A stretch of 64,000 bases of DNA from Curtobacterium sp. S6 (lineage in GTDB: Bacteria > Actinomycetota > Actinomycetes > Actinomycetales > Micrococcaceae): NCBI RefSeq assembly GCF_000710345.2, contig NZ_JHEL01000010.1:1-64000 (forward strand), in the 5' to 3' direction. Positions 34,401 through 42,111 of this stretch are shown piece after piece. Numbering within the stretch: position 1 is the first letter of the stretch; each line of letters starts with the position of its first letter. Made by a program: the position numbers and the translations under genes. Below the pieces are notes generated by a model. It was not told the DNA's origin. It ran no database searches and saw nothing but the letters and a program-made list of their open reading frames with translations.

Positions 34401-36505
34401 AGATCGTCCGCGAAACCGAGCGTCAGGTCCAGCGCCTGGCGGAAGGCCGGCAGTTGCACGGCGCGGAAGGGCTCGCCGACCTGTTGCGCATCCTGGGACC
34501 GCTCACCTCGGAAGAGGCGGCCGAGCGCCTGGAAGACGGCGAGGACGTGCACGAGTTCGTGGCCGATTTGTCCCGGGCATCCAGGGCGTTCACGGTGCGC
34601 GTCGACGGCCGGGAACGGATCGCCGCGGTGGAAGATGCTTCCCGGCTCAGGGACGGGCTGGGCATCCCCCTCCCCATGGGCATTCCTCACGCGTTCATCG
34701 AGCCGGTCGCGGACCCCCTGGGAGACCTGGTCTCTCGCTACGCCCGCACCCACGGGCCCTTCACGACGTCGCGGGCCGCGGCGGCGCTGGGGCTCGGAAC
34801 GGCCGTCGTCGAGACGGTGTTGGCGCGGCTGGTGGCCGACCGCCGAGTCGCGCAGGGGCGATTCCTGCCGCCCGAGCTGCTCGCGGAGTCCCCGGAACCG
34901 GAATCCTCCGTGGAGTGGTGCGACGTGGGGGTCCTGCGAACGATCCGGCGGCGATCCCTGGCGAAGTTGCGCTCCCAGATCGAGCCGGTGGATCCCGCGA
35001 CCTACGGCAGGTTCCTGCCTGCCTGGCAACACATCCGGGCCGAGGGCGCCCGGGAGGATCCGAGGGTCGACGACGCCGACGGCCTTCTGACCGTGGTCGA
35101 CCAGCTCGCGGGGGTTCCGGTTCCCGCATCGGCATTGGAAACCCTGGTGCTCCCGGCACGAATCCGCGGCTATCGCATGTCCATGCTGGACGAGGCGATG
35201 TCCCGCGGCGAGGTGCTGTGGACGGGCGCCGGCACCATCACCGGCCAGGACGGCTGGGTATGCCTGCACCTGGCGGAATCCGCCGACCTCACGATCCCCG
35301 AGCAACCGCCGACGCGACGCGAAGACCTCAGCGAAGACGCGCGCGCGGTCTTCGACGCGATGGGCGACGGCGCGGATTTCCTGCCCCGCATCGCATCCCG
35401 CGCCGGGCTGAGCCTGGGCACCGCCGGGGAGGCCCTGTGGGAACTCGTGTGGGCCGGCCTCGTCACCAACGACACCGCGGGCCCCCTCCGGGCATACCTG
35501 GACGGCGGGTCCTCGGCTCACGCCCGGCCGAAGGCGCCGGGTCGCTCGCGATCCCGCGGGCGGCGAGGGGCCGGACGGATCACGTCCGCGCGGCTCGGGC
35601 GCGCCGCCTCGACCGGGCCGTCGATCGCCTCCGGCCTGGGCCCGGGGATCGGCGAGCCGGCGGATCTGACCGGGGCGATGACGGGCCTGTCCCCTCAACG
35701 AGAGCGCGAATTGAGCGGCCGGTGGTCGAGGGTCAGCTCCTATTTGGACGACGAGGCGCTCGACCCCACCGTTCGGGCCGTGGCCACGGCGCAGCTCATG
35801 CTGGACCGCTACGGCGTGCTGACCAGGGGCGCGGTGGCCCACGAGGAGTCCCCCGGCGGGTTCTCGGCGGTCTATCAGATCCTCACCGCTCAGGAAGACC
35901 AAGGCGAGGCCCGACGCGGCTACTTTGTCGAAGGCTTGGGCGGGGCGCAATTCGCGGCACCGTCGACCGTCGACCTGTTGCGAGCATCGAGCATCGACGA
36001 TCAGCTGGAAGGCTCGGGTTCGGAGCCACGGTCCCCGGAGGTCCTCGTACTCGCGGCGAGCGATCCAGCGAATGCCTACGGTTCCACGCTCGCGTGGCCC
36101 GATCCGGTCGACCCGGAGCGGATACTCTCGGCGGGAGGAGAGGATCGGCGGGGAACCACCCGAGACGAGGCCGCTCCACGGCTCGCCCGCCCTGGTCGCA
36201 AGGCTGGCGCGCTGATCGTCCTCGTGGACGGACGCCCGGTGCTCTACGTGGAACGCGGCGGCAAGACGATGCTGGCCTTCTCCCCCCAAGCCTCGGACCT
36301 GGAGCTCGCGGGCCCCGCCGTGGCTTCGGCGGTCAGGCTGGGAGCGGTGGACAAGCTCGTGGTCGAGAAGGTCAATGGGGTGTCGATTCTCGAGCGGGGA
36401 ACGCCGGACCGGGACGGCCAGCCGTCGCCCGTGAGCGCGCTCCGGGATGCACTCGTCGCGGCGGGCTTCTACACGACGCCGCGCGGGATTCGGATGAGGA
36501 AGTAG
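31469..36505 (+). CDS. lhr: Large helicase Lhr
   Basis: 1678-residue SF2 DNA helicase, the long bacterial Lhr form induced by DNA damage in mycobacteria and acting as a 3'-5' translocase on DNA or RNA:DNA. Motifs in order: Q-like AAQEGAWNAI, Walker A APTGSGKTLAAFLWALD, TVLYISPLKALG, DILITTPESLYLML, Walker B VIVDEVHAVAGTKRG, motif III LSATVEPVDAVARFLGG, motif IV STIVFANSRGLAERL, motif V CVVATSSLELGIDMGSVDLV and motif VI SGLQRVGRAGHQVG. A winged-helix and the Lhr-core domain follow, then a large C-terminal half with HTH-like repeats. MSSALERF (ATG 31469) fits the usual N-terminus better than ATG 31460; CACAAT lies 7 bases before it. An 856-codon antisense open frame inside it is a GC artefact. 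Confidence 0.95.
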   Translation: MSSALERFDPATREWFTGAFRRATAAQEGAWNAIAEGRHALVVAPTGSGKTLAAFLWALDRLVLGPEPTGADPEPVPADGERRKRAPKRTTVLYISPLKALGVDIERNLRSPLVGLSQTARFHGREPREISVGIRSGDTPARERRRLVTDPPDILITTPESLYLMLTSKARSTLSGVDTVIVDEVHAVAGTKRGAHLAVSLERLDQILPSPAQRIGLSATVEPVDAVARFLGGTAPVSVVKPAIEKDWDLTVSVPVPDMSNLTSPVPRTDLPAHRSGIDAGSASSGTATLEDALGLDLESPLAGTTPAASPPRNPPTGETPHTVVASIWPHVEERIVDLVEANRSTIVFANSRGLAERLTSRLNEVYAFREEQRGSLPPEQAEMPYSPPALNHLTSGTAAPELARAHHGSVSKDQRALIEEALKTGQLRCVVATSSLELGIDMGSVDLVIQVESPPSVASGLQRVGRAGHQVGETSHAVMYPKHRGDLLASAVTVERMRAGALEPLHVPANPLDVLAQQTVAACATGPIDVEAWFDAVRHTAPFAALPRSAFDAVLDLLAGKYPSDEFAELRPRVIWDRDAGTLEPRPGAQRVAVTSGGTIPDRGLYPVFIVGSDEENRGPKRVGELDEEMVYESRNGDVIALGATSWRIEEITHDRVNVTPAPGQVGKLPFWHGDGPGRPVELGAATGRFTRELATALSEGEEAQDAARDRLLAAGLDAWAADNLCAYIAEQREATGQVPSEKTAVIERFRDELGDWRVVLHSPYGMPVHAPWALAVGARIDELYGLDGSAMAADDGIVLRIPAMEDQPPGADLFLFEPDEIEAIVTEQIGSSALFAARFRECSARALLLPRRDPGKRTPLWQQRQRSAQLLDVARRHPHFPIILETVRECLQDVYDLPALRKIHEDISSRRISVREIETGEPSPFARTLLFGYVGQFLYNTDAPLAERKAAALSLDPTMLSELLGRDELRELLDPEIVRETERQVQRLAEGRQLHGAEGLADLLRILGPLTSEEAAERLEDGEDVHEFVADLSRASRAFTVRVDGRERIAAVEDASRLRDGLGIPLPMGIPHAFIEPVADPLGDLVSRYARTHGPFTTSRAAAALGLGTAVVETVLARLVADRRVAQGRFLPPELLAESPEPESSVEWCDVGVLRTIRRRSLAKLRSQIEPVDPATYGRFLPAWQHIRAEGAREDPRVDDADGLLTVVDQLAGVPVPASALETLVLPARIRGYRMSMLDEAMSRGEVLWTGAGTITGQDGWVCLHLAESADLTIPEQPPTRREDLSEDARAVFDAMGDGADFLPRIASRAGLSLGTAGEALWELVWAGLVTNDTAGPLRAYLDGGSSAHARPKAPGRSRSRGRRGAGRITSARLGRAASTGPSIASGLGPGIGEPADLTGAMTGLSPQRERELSGRWSRVSSYLDDEALDPTVRAVATAQLMLDRYGVLTRGAVAHEESPGGFSAVYQILTAQEDQGEARRGYFVEGLGGAQFAAPSTVDLLRASSIDDQLEGSGSEPRSPEVLVLAASDPANAYGSTLAWPDPVDPERILSAGGEDRRGTTRDEAAPRLARPGRKAGALIVLVDGRPVLYVERGGKTMLAFSPQASDLELAGPAVASAVRLGAVDKLVVEKVNGVSILERGTPDRDGQPSPVSALRDALVAAGFYTTPRGIRMRK

Positions 36506-36639
36506 CGGCCTTTTCAAAGGCACCACGAATTCCCACCACGGAAGTATCCATATATTGAGATGCGCGTCCACCCAGTGAAAACCGCGGAGTAGCCTCAGAC
36601 ATCATCATTATTGGCAGCACCTTGATCTAAGGACTCACC

Positions 36640-38160
36640 ATGTCTTCTGGACTTTTCCGCACCAAGTCCGTCGAGCAGAGCATCCGGGACACCGAAGAAC
36701 CCGAGCATCAGCTCAAGAAAAACCTCGGCGCGCTGGACCTGATCGTCTTCGGCGTTGGCGTTAGCGTCGGTGCCGGCATCTTCGTCCTGACCGGACACGC
36801 GGCCGCGACGAACGCGGGCCCCGCGATCGTCATCTCCTTCCTGATCGCCGGTCTCGCCTGCGGCCTGGCCGCGGTCTGCTATGCGGAACTCGCCTCGACG
36901 GTGCCGGTCGCCGGATCGGCCTATACCTTCACCTACGCGACGCTCGGCGAGCTGGCCGCTTGGATCATCGGCTGGGACCTGATCCTCGAGTTCACGGTGG
37001 GAGCAGCCGCCTTGGCGACGTCGTTCAGCCAATATCTGGCCGTTCTCCTGGAGAACACGCCTTTTGCGATCCCGCCGGCCATTGCCTCCGTGGAGACCGG
37101 GTGGATCAACCTCCCGGCGCTGTTGTTGGTCGCGGGACTGACCGTCATCCTGATTACCGGAGTCAAGCTCTCCAGCCGCATTAACCAGATCGTCACGGGC
37201 ATCAAGCTCCTCGTGGTCCTCGCGGTGATCGTGGTCGGCCTGTTCTTCGTGAAGGTCTCCAACTGGGTCCCGTTCGTTCCGCCGGCCCAGGGCGCGAGCG
37301 CCGAAACCGGCGGTGCCCTGCACCTGCCCCTCGTGCAGTCCTTATTCGGAATCGCCCCGAGCGTCTTCGGCGTCGGCGGAGTGCTCGCGGCCGCGGCCAT
37401 GGTGTTCTTCGCCTTCATCGGCTTCGACATCGTCGCGACCACCGCCGAGGAGACGAAGAACCCGCAACGCAACCTGCCGATCGGCATCTTTGGTTCCCTC
37501 GCGATCGTGACCGTCCTGTACGCCGGCGTTTCCCTGGTGATCACCGGCATGCAGAGCTATCAGGACATCGATCCCGACGACGGCGCGCCCCTGGCCACCG
37601 CCTTCTCGAATAACGGCCTGCCGGTCATGGGACACATCATCGCGATCGGTGCCTGCATCGGCCTGATCGTCGTGACCATGATCTTGTTCCTCGGCCAGAC
37701 CCGTGTGGGCTTCTCGATGTCGCGCGATAACCTGCTTCCCCCGGGGCTCGGCAAAACGCACCCCAAGTTCAAGACCCCGTACCGGTTCACGATGCTCGCG
37801 GGTCTCGCGATCGCCCTGCTCGCGGCCTTTGTCCCCTTGTCCAAGCTCGCGGACCTGGTCAACATCGGCACGCTGGCCGCGTTCGTTCTGGTCTCGGTGG
37901 GCGTGATCATCCTGCGTAAACGCCGCCCGGATCTCAAGCGCTCCTTCAAGGTGCCGTTCATGCCGGTCCTGCCGATCATCACGGCCATCATGTGCCTGTA
38001 CCTCATGCTGAACCTCAGCCTGGAAACCTGGATCCGCTTTGTGATCTGGTTGGTGGTCGGCGTCGTGGTGTACTTCGCGTATTCCCGCCGGCACAGCCGC
38101 CTCGGCAAGAACGCCCACGAGGTCGAGTCCCGGCCAGCGGAGACGGCCCCCACGCCGTAG
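36640..38160 (+). CDS. Cationic amino acid transporter-type APC permease
   Basis: 506-residue permease of the amino acid-polyamine-organocation superfamily, CAT branch. The start KKNLGALDLIVFGVGVSVGAGIFVLTG contains the substrate-binding GxGxGIF-like bend, and about 12-14 membrane segments follow, for example IVISFLIAGLACGLAAVCYAELAS, YAGVSLVITGMQSY and LYLMLNLSLETWIRFVIWLVV. The AETAEETKNP-like motif TTAEETKNPQRNLP is typical of the CAT group. AAGGA precedes the ATG. Substrate is probably a basic or neutral amino acid; single-gene unit ending at a hairpin. Confidence 0.88.
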   Translation: MSSGLFRTKSVEQSIRDTEEPEHQLKKNLGALDLIVFGVGVSVGAGIFVLTGHAAATNAGPAIVISFLIAGLACGLAAVCYAELASTVPVAGSAYTFTYATLGELAAWIIGWDLILEFTVGAAALATSFSQYLAVLLENTPFAIPPAIASVETGWINLPALLLVAGLTVILITGVKLSSRINQIVTGIKLLVVLAVIVVGLFFVKVSNWVPFVPPAQGASAETGGALHLPLVQSLFGIAPSVFGVGGVLAAAAMVFFAFIGFDIVATTAEETKNPQRNLPIGIFGSLAIVTVLYAGVSLVITGMQSYQDIDPDDGAPLATAFSNNGLPVMGHIIAIGACIGLIVVTMILFLGQTRVGFSMSRDNLLPPGLGKTHPKFKTPYRFTMLAGLAIALLAAFVPLSKLADLVNIGTLAAFVLVSVGVIILRKRRPDLKRSFKVPFMPVLPIITAIMCLYLMLNLSLETWIRFVIWLVVGVVVYFAYSRRHSRLGKNAHEVESRPAETAPTP

Positions 38161-38178
38161 CCCCTCGGCCGCGATCAC

Positions 38179-38217
38179 ACGGCGTGCACCACATCGACGG
38201 ATCGTGGTGCACGCCGT
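38179..38217 (+). terminator. Terminator after the permease gene
   Basis: 14-bp perfect stem (38179-38192 with 38204-38217, arm ACGGCGTGCACCAC) with an 11-base loop, 18 bases after the stop. Confidence 0.78.
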
Positions 38218-38253
38218 TGCCGTTTCCGGCTCGCGAGGGATTAGCGTGGAGCC

Positions 38254-39057
38254 ATGACCGTCGATCAACCGTCCCGGACCGCCCCTACCCGTATCGCCGT
38301 CTGGCAGACCCCCGGAGCGCCGGGCGATGTCGAGGAGAACCTCGCCGAGCTGTCCCGGGCCGCGCAGCGCGCCTCGGAGGGTGGAGCGGAGCTGCTGCTG
38401 ACTCCCGAAATGTTCGTCACCGGTTACAACATCGGCTCGCTCCTCCCCGAGCTCACGGATCTTCCCTTGACGGAGCGGGTCGGCGACGTCGCGCGGCGGC
38501 ACCACATCGCCATCGCGGCCGGGCTCCCCCTGCGTTCCGAGGCCGGCATCACCAACAGCGTGGTGATCCTGGATCGCGACGGCCGCACGGTGAGCCGTTA
38601 CGACAAGACGCACCTCTTCGGCGACCTGGACCGGGCGATGTTCGTCCCCGGCGACCGTCCCTCAGAAGTGATCGACTTCCTCGGGCTCACCATCGGCGCC
38701 CTCATTTGCTACGACGTCGAGTTCCCCGAGACCGTGCGCGACCTCGCGCTGCGGGGAGCGGACCTGATCCTGGTGCCCACCGCGCAGATGGCCCCCTATG
38801 CCTTCATCGCCGAACGCACGATTCCGTCGCGTGCCTGGGAGTCCCAGGTCTACGTGGCCTACGCGAACCACGTCGGCAGCGAATCGGACCTGACCTATGT
38901 GGGCCGGAGCAGCGTGACCGCCCCGGACGGGGAGATCCTGGCGATGGGCGGGGACGCATCCGAACTTCTCTTTGCCGACGTGGACTCCCGGCGGGTCGCC
39001 GCTTCCCGCCGGGACAACCCGTATCTGTCGGACCGACGCCCCGAGCTCTATGACTAA
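38254..39057 (+). CDS. Nitrilase-superfamily carbon-nitrogen hydrolase
   Basis: 267-residue hydrolase with the Glu-Lys-Cys triad of the superfamily: Glu52 (LLTPEMFVTGY), Lys118 (SRYDKTHLFGD) and Cys152 (GALICYDVEFPE). It resembles the aliphatic or R-stereoselective amidase branch rather than true nitrilases. The TVPTAQM-like motif (VPTAQMAPYAF) and NHVG follow. TAGCGT (38242-38247) ends 6 bases before the ATG, so the mRNA may be leaderless. Substrate unknown. Confidence 0.88.
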   Translation: MTVDQPSRTAPTRIAVWQTPGAPGDVEENLAELSRAAQRASEGGAELLLTPEMFVTGYNIGSLLPELTDLPLTERVGDVARRHHIAIAAGLPLRSEAGITNSVVILDRDGRTVSRYDKTHLFGDLDRAMFVPGDRPSEVIDFLGLTIGALICYDVEFPETVRDLALRGADLILVPTAQMAPYAFIAERTIPSRAWESQVYVAYANHVGSESDLTYVGRSSVTAPDGEILAMGGDASELLFADVDSRRVAASRRDNPYLSDRRPELYD

Positions 39058-39117
39058 GCCACGATCGAGAAGCCGCCGCGGGCCCTCGCCCCGCGCGTCG
39101 GTGGTGGAGTCGCCCTG

Positions 39118-40101
39118 ATGCGCCGCCGACGACCAACCTGCCCCGTTCCGCCCCGGGAGGGCGTGGCGCCCACGAGGATTCGCCTGCCCCGGGACGAACG
39201 CCACGAAGACCTCGCCCGATTCCTCACCGACCGCTTTGCGCCGCACGATGCCGCGGCCACCTCCGAGCTCTTGGCCCGCGGCGACGTGTACGGTCCCGAC
39301 GGCCACCCGCTCGATGCCGGCGCCCCCTACGAGCCCGGATCTCACGTGTGGGTCTTCAGGCCCCTTCCCGAGGAACCCGATCTGCCCGACGACCTCCCGA
39401 TTCTGTACGAAGACGAGTACCTGCTCATCGTGGACAAGCCTCACGGCCTGCCGGTCACGCCGCGCGGTGGCTTCGTCCGGCAGACGGCCGTGACCAAGCT
39501 GAGGCTTAGCACCGGAATTCGGCAGCTCTCTCCGGCCCACCGGCTCGACCGGCTCACCGCCGGGGTCCTGCTCTTCGCCAAGACACCCGAGGCCCGGGGA
39601 CCGTTGCAGGGGCTCTTCGAGCTCCAGCAGGTCAAGAAGTCCTACGAGTTGATCGCACCGCTCACCGCCGCCCGGGCAGCGGGTCCCGCCGTACCCGACG
39701 GAATTCCTCGGGCTCCCGAGGAACCGTTGACGGTCCGGTCCCGGATCGTCAAGGACCGGACCTCGCTCCAAGCCCGAGAGGTGCCGGGGGCGCCCAACGC
39801 CGTCACCGGCGTCGTCCTGATCGACGAGATCCCCGGGACCGGTCAGGGCCTCTACGGCGCCTATCCCCTCTCCGGCAAGACCCACCAGATCCGGGTTCAC
39901 ATGGCCGCCCTGGGCCGCCCGATCCTGGGCGATCCGCTGTATCCGGAGATCGACTCTGAGGCGCTGGCCAGTGCGAGCACCCGGTTGCGGCTCCTGGCGC
40001 GGGAGATACTCCTGCGCCACCCGTTCACGGGTGAGCCCCTGTGCGTCCGCTCAGACCGTACCCTGGAGGAGAGCACGAGGAACGACGGCGAACCAGCCTG
40101 A
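39118..40101 (+). CDS. RluA-family pseudouridine synthase
   Basis: 327-residue RNA pseudouridine synthase. Core motifs are ILYEDEYLLIVDKPHGLPVTP, the catalytic loop HRLDRLTAGVLLFAKT with Asp144, and the C-terminal GAYPLSGKTHQIRVHMAALGRPILGD. An N-terminal S4-like part (FLTDRFAPHDAAATSELLARGDV) precedes it. The target (23S rRNA or tRNA) is not deducible. It starts 60 bases after the amidase gene and is followed by the GH76 gene at 23 bases. Confidence 0.9.
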   Translation: MRRRRPTCPVPPREGVAPTRIRLPRDERHEDLARFLTDRFAPHDAAATSELLARGDVYGPDGHPLDAGAPYEPGSHVWVFRPLPEEPDLPDDLPILYEDEYLLIVDKPHGLPVTPRGGFVRQTAVTKLRLSTGIRQLSPAHRLDRLTAGVLLFAKTPEARGPLQGLFELQQVKKSYELIAPLTAARAAGPAVPDGIPRAPEEPLTVRSRIVKDRTSLQAREVPGAPNAVTGVVLIDEIPGTGQGLYGAYPLSGKTHQIRVHMAALGRPILGDPLYPEIDSEALASASTRLRLLAREILLRHPFTGEPLCVRSDRTLEESTRNDGEPA

Positions 40102-40124
40102 CGAACCACCGACAGGGAGAATTC

Positions 40125-41390
40125 ATGAGCAACGACCCGATCGCACCCCAGACAACCCGCAGCGCCCGCCGCCAACAGGCCGCGGGCGGCCGCACCGAGG
40201 CCTATTCATCGGCCCGCCAAGACCGCGCGGAGAAGGCGCTCAGGGCAGAGCGTGCTTCCTTTTCCGTGCACCGGTTGTTCCTCCACCGCGTCGGCGGTAT
40301 CCCCGGAACCCTCATCGGCGAGAGCACTCTTCCCCCGCGCAAAGGTTTCACCAAGCGCCTGACCCAGTGGAACTACTGGTGGCAGGCGCAGCTGCTGGAT
40401 GCCCTGGTGGACGCGGGCGAGCGCTACGTCGCCGACGGCAGGATCTCCGAGGCGGAACGGGTCATGGACCAGAGCCACCGATTGCTCAGGGGCATCCGCA
40501 TCCACAATTTCGGGACCTACGTCAATTCCTTTTACGACGACATGGCCTGGCTAACCCTCGCGGCCGGCCGGCTCAACGATCTCTCCCACGCCGTGCGCGG
40601 CCGCGGGTCCGACCCGGCCCAGGAAGCCGGACGGGCCCTCTACCCCCAGTTGCGCGCGGCCGTGACCGACGAGGCCGGCGGCGGCGCCTTCTGGTCCAAG
40701 GCCGAAGACTTCAAGAATTTGCCGGCATCCGGGCCGATCGCGATCGCGCTGGCCCGCGCCGGAGAGCAGGACCAGGCGGCCGCGTTGACCCGCTGGTTCC
40801 GTGACCGGCTGTGGTCCCCCGAGAAGGGCTACGTCGACGGCATCAAGCTCGAATTGCAACGCAATGGCACCCGGCAAGAGACCCTCGAGGAGAGGGCGTT
40901 CTCCTACAACCAGGGCGTGGCCATCGGCGCTCACCTGGAGACCGTCGGCGGCGACGTCAAGCACCTCGAGGACGTCATCCGACTGGTCAACGAGAGGTTC
41001 ACGCGAACCCACACCGAGGAGGGCACGGAATTCCGTGTCCTCGATACCCGGGGCTCGGGCGACGGCGGGCTCTTCGCCGGGATCCTGGCCCGCTACCTGG
41101 CCCGGGCCGCCTCCGACGCCCGGGTCGAGCCGAAGGCACGGCACCTCGCGAGGGACCTCGTCGTGGCGACCGCCGAGCTGTTGTGGGCCGGGCGTCGTGA
41201 ATTCGACCCGGATCTGCCCCTCAACGAGCCGGGTGTGGACGTCACCGAGATTCGCGGGGAATCGGTGGTTCTGTTCTCCCCCGACGCGACCCGCCACAGC
41301 TCGGAGACGCTCGGCTCGGGCGCCCGCGTCGAGCTGAGCACCCAGATCCAGGCGTGGACGATCCTCGAGGCGGCATACCGCCTCGCCTAG
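40125..41390 (+). CDS. Glycoside hydrolase family 76-like protein
   Basis: 421-residue cytoplasmic-looking protein (no signal peptide) with the alpha/alpha barrel pattern of GH76 alpha-1,6-mannanases. The paired catalytic acids are Asp138-Asp139 in TYVNSFYDDMAWLTLAAGRL. Other marks are WNYWWQAQLLDALVDAGERY, GAFWSKAEDFKNLPASGPIA and FSYNQGVAIGAHLETVGGD. Start ATG 40125 has AGGGAGA at 40114-40120; the longer frame from 40041 overlaps the preceding gene. Role may be trimming of mannan-type cell-envelope glycans, but lack of a secretion signal argues for an intracellular substrate or another export route. Confidence 0.8.
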   Translation: MSNDPIAPQTTRSARRQQAAGGRTEAYSSARQDRAEKALRAERASFSVHRLFLHRVGGIPGTLIGESTLPPRKGFTKRLTQWNYWWQAQLLDALVDAGERYVADGRISEAERVMDQSHRLLRGIRIHNFGTYVNSFYDDMAWLTLAAGRLNDLSHAVRGRGSDPAQEAGRALYPQLRAAVTDEAGGGAFWSKAEDFKNLPASGPIAIALARAGEQDQAAALTRWFRDRLWSPEKGYVDGIKLELQRNGTRQETLEERAFSYNQGVAIGAHLETVGGDVKHLEDVIRLVNERFTRTHTEEGTEFRVLDTRGSGDGGLFAGILARYLARAASDARVEPKARHLARDLVVATAELLWAGRREFDPDLPLNEPGVDVTEIRGESVVLFSPDATRHSSETLGSGARVELSTQIQAWTILEAAYRLA

Positions 41391-41396
41391 CCGATG

Positions 41397-41434
41397 CTCG
41401 GTGGGTGGTGGTTCGTCGGCCTCCACCCGCCGAG
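41397..41434 (+). terminator. Probable terminator after the GH76 gene
   Basis: 12-bp stem with one G-T pair (41397-41408 with 41423-41434) begins 6 bases after the stop codon. Confidence 0.6.
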
Positions 41435-41514
41435 GGTTCAGCGGGTAGCCGAACACGCCCCCGCAAGGACGAAAAGGCTGGGATTTCTGACCCCGGGTGC
41501 GATAGAACCGAGGC

Positions 41515-42060
41515 ATGAGCAGAGTACGCACACCGGATCCCACGCCGGGATGGCTCTCGGACGAAGAGCTTGCCCAGGCCCGCCAGCAGCTACCGATGGT
41601 CTATGTCCAGGCGATCCCCGTGACGCTCGACCCCCTGGGGTGCGTCAGCGAAGTCGGGCTTCTGTTGCGCCCGAATGACGAGGGAAGCATGGTCAGGTCT
41701 TTCGTCTCGGGACGCGTGCACTACCGAGAAACCGTCCGCGCGGCCCTCCTCCGCCACCTGGAGAAAGACCTCGGTCATCTGGCGATGCCTCAAATGCCGG
41801 CGTCGTTGACACCCTTCACGATCGCCGAGTACTTCCCGCATCCCTCCCAATCGGGCTTGACCGACGACCGCCAGCACGCCGTCGCCCTGTGCTACGTGAT
41901 TCCGGTCAATGGCGACTGCGAGCCCCGCGAGGACGCGCTCCAGCTGTCGTGGCTGACCCCGGAGGAGGCGCTGCGCGACGAGGTCCAGGAAGAGTTCGAG
42001 GGTGGAAGCGGCGACCTCGTGCGTCGGGCGCTGGCCTTCGCGGGATGGGGACGCTGCTGA
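41515..42060 (+). CDS. DUF4916 / degenerate Nudix-fold protein
   Basis: 181-residue protein of the actinobacterial DUF4916 family, related to Nudix hydrolases. The fold is recognisable (YVQAIPVTLDPLGCVSEVGLLLR; VALCYVIPVNGD; LSWLTPEEALRD), but the Nudix box reads GRVHYRETVRAALLRHLEKD, with GxxxxxE and RExxEE acidic residues largely replaced, so pyrophosphohydrolase activity is doubtful. TAGAAC ends 6 bases before the ATG. Located immediately upstream of tgt in the same direction, with a separate promoter for tgt. Confidence 0.75.
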   Translation: MSRVRTPDPTPGWLSDEELAQARQQLPMVYVQAIPVTLDPLGCVSEVGLLLRPNDEGSMVRSFVSGRVHYRETVRAALLRHLEKDLGHLAMPQMPASLTPFTIAEYFPHPSQSGLTDDRQHAVALCYVIPVNGDCEPREDALQLSWLTPEEALRDEVQEEFEGGSGDLVRRALAFAGWGRC

Positions 42061-42075
42061 GGCGGACCCGGGTCA

Positions 42076-42104
42076 CTGACCCGCCGAGTCGGAGCAACTA
42101 GTAT
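42076..42104 (+). promoter_or_regulatory. Promoter of tgt
   Basis: CTGACC (42076-42081), 17-base spacer, TAGTAT (42099-42104). The first G of GTG 42112 lies 7 bases after the -10, which makes the mRNA leaderless and decides the start of tgt. Confidence 0.65.
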
Positions 42105-42111
42105 GGGTCGG

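Noticed and set aside
34001-36571. 856-codon antisense frame inside lhr
   Set aside because: Composition-driven shadow of the helicase gene; no domain is visible.
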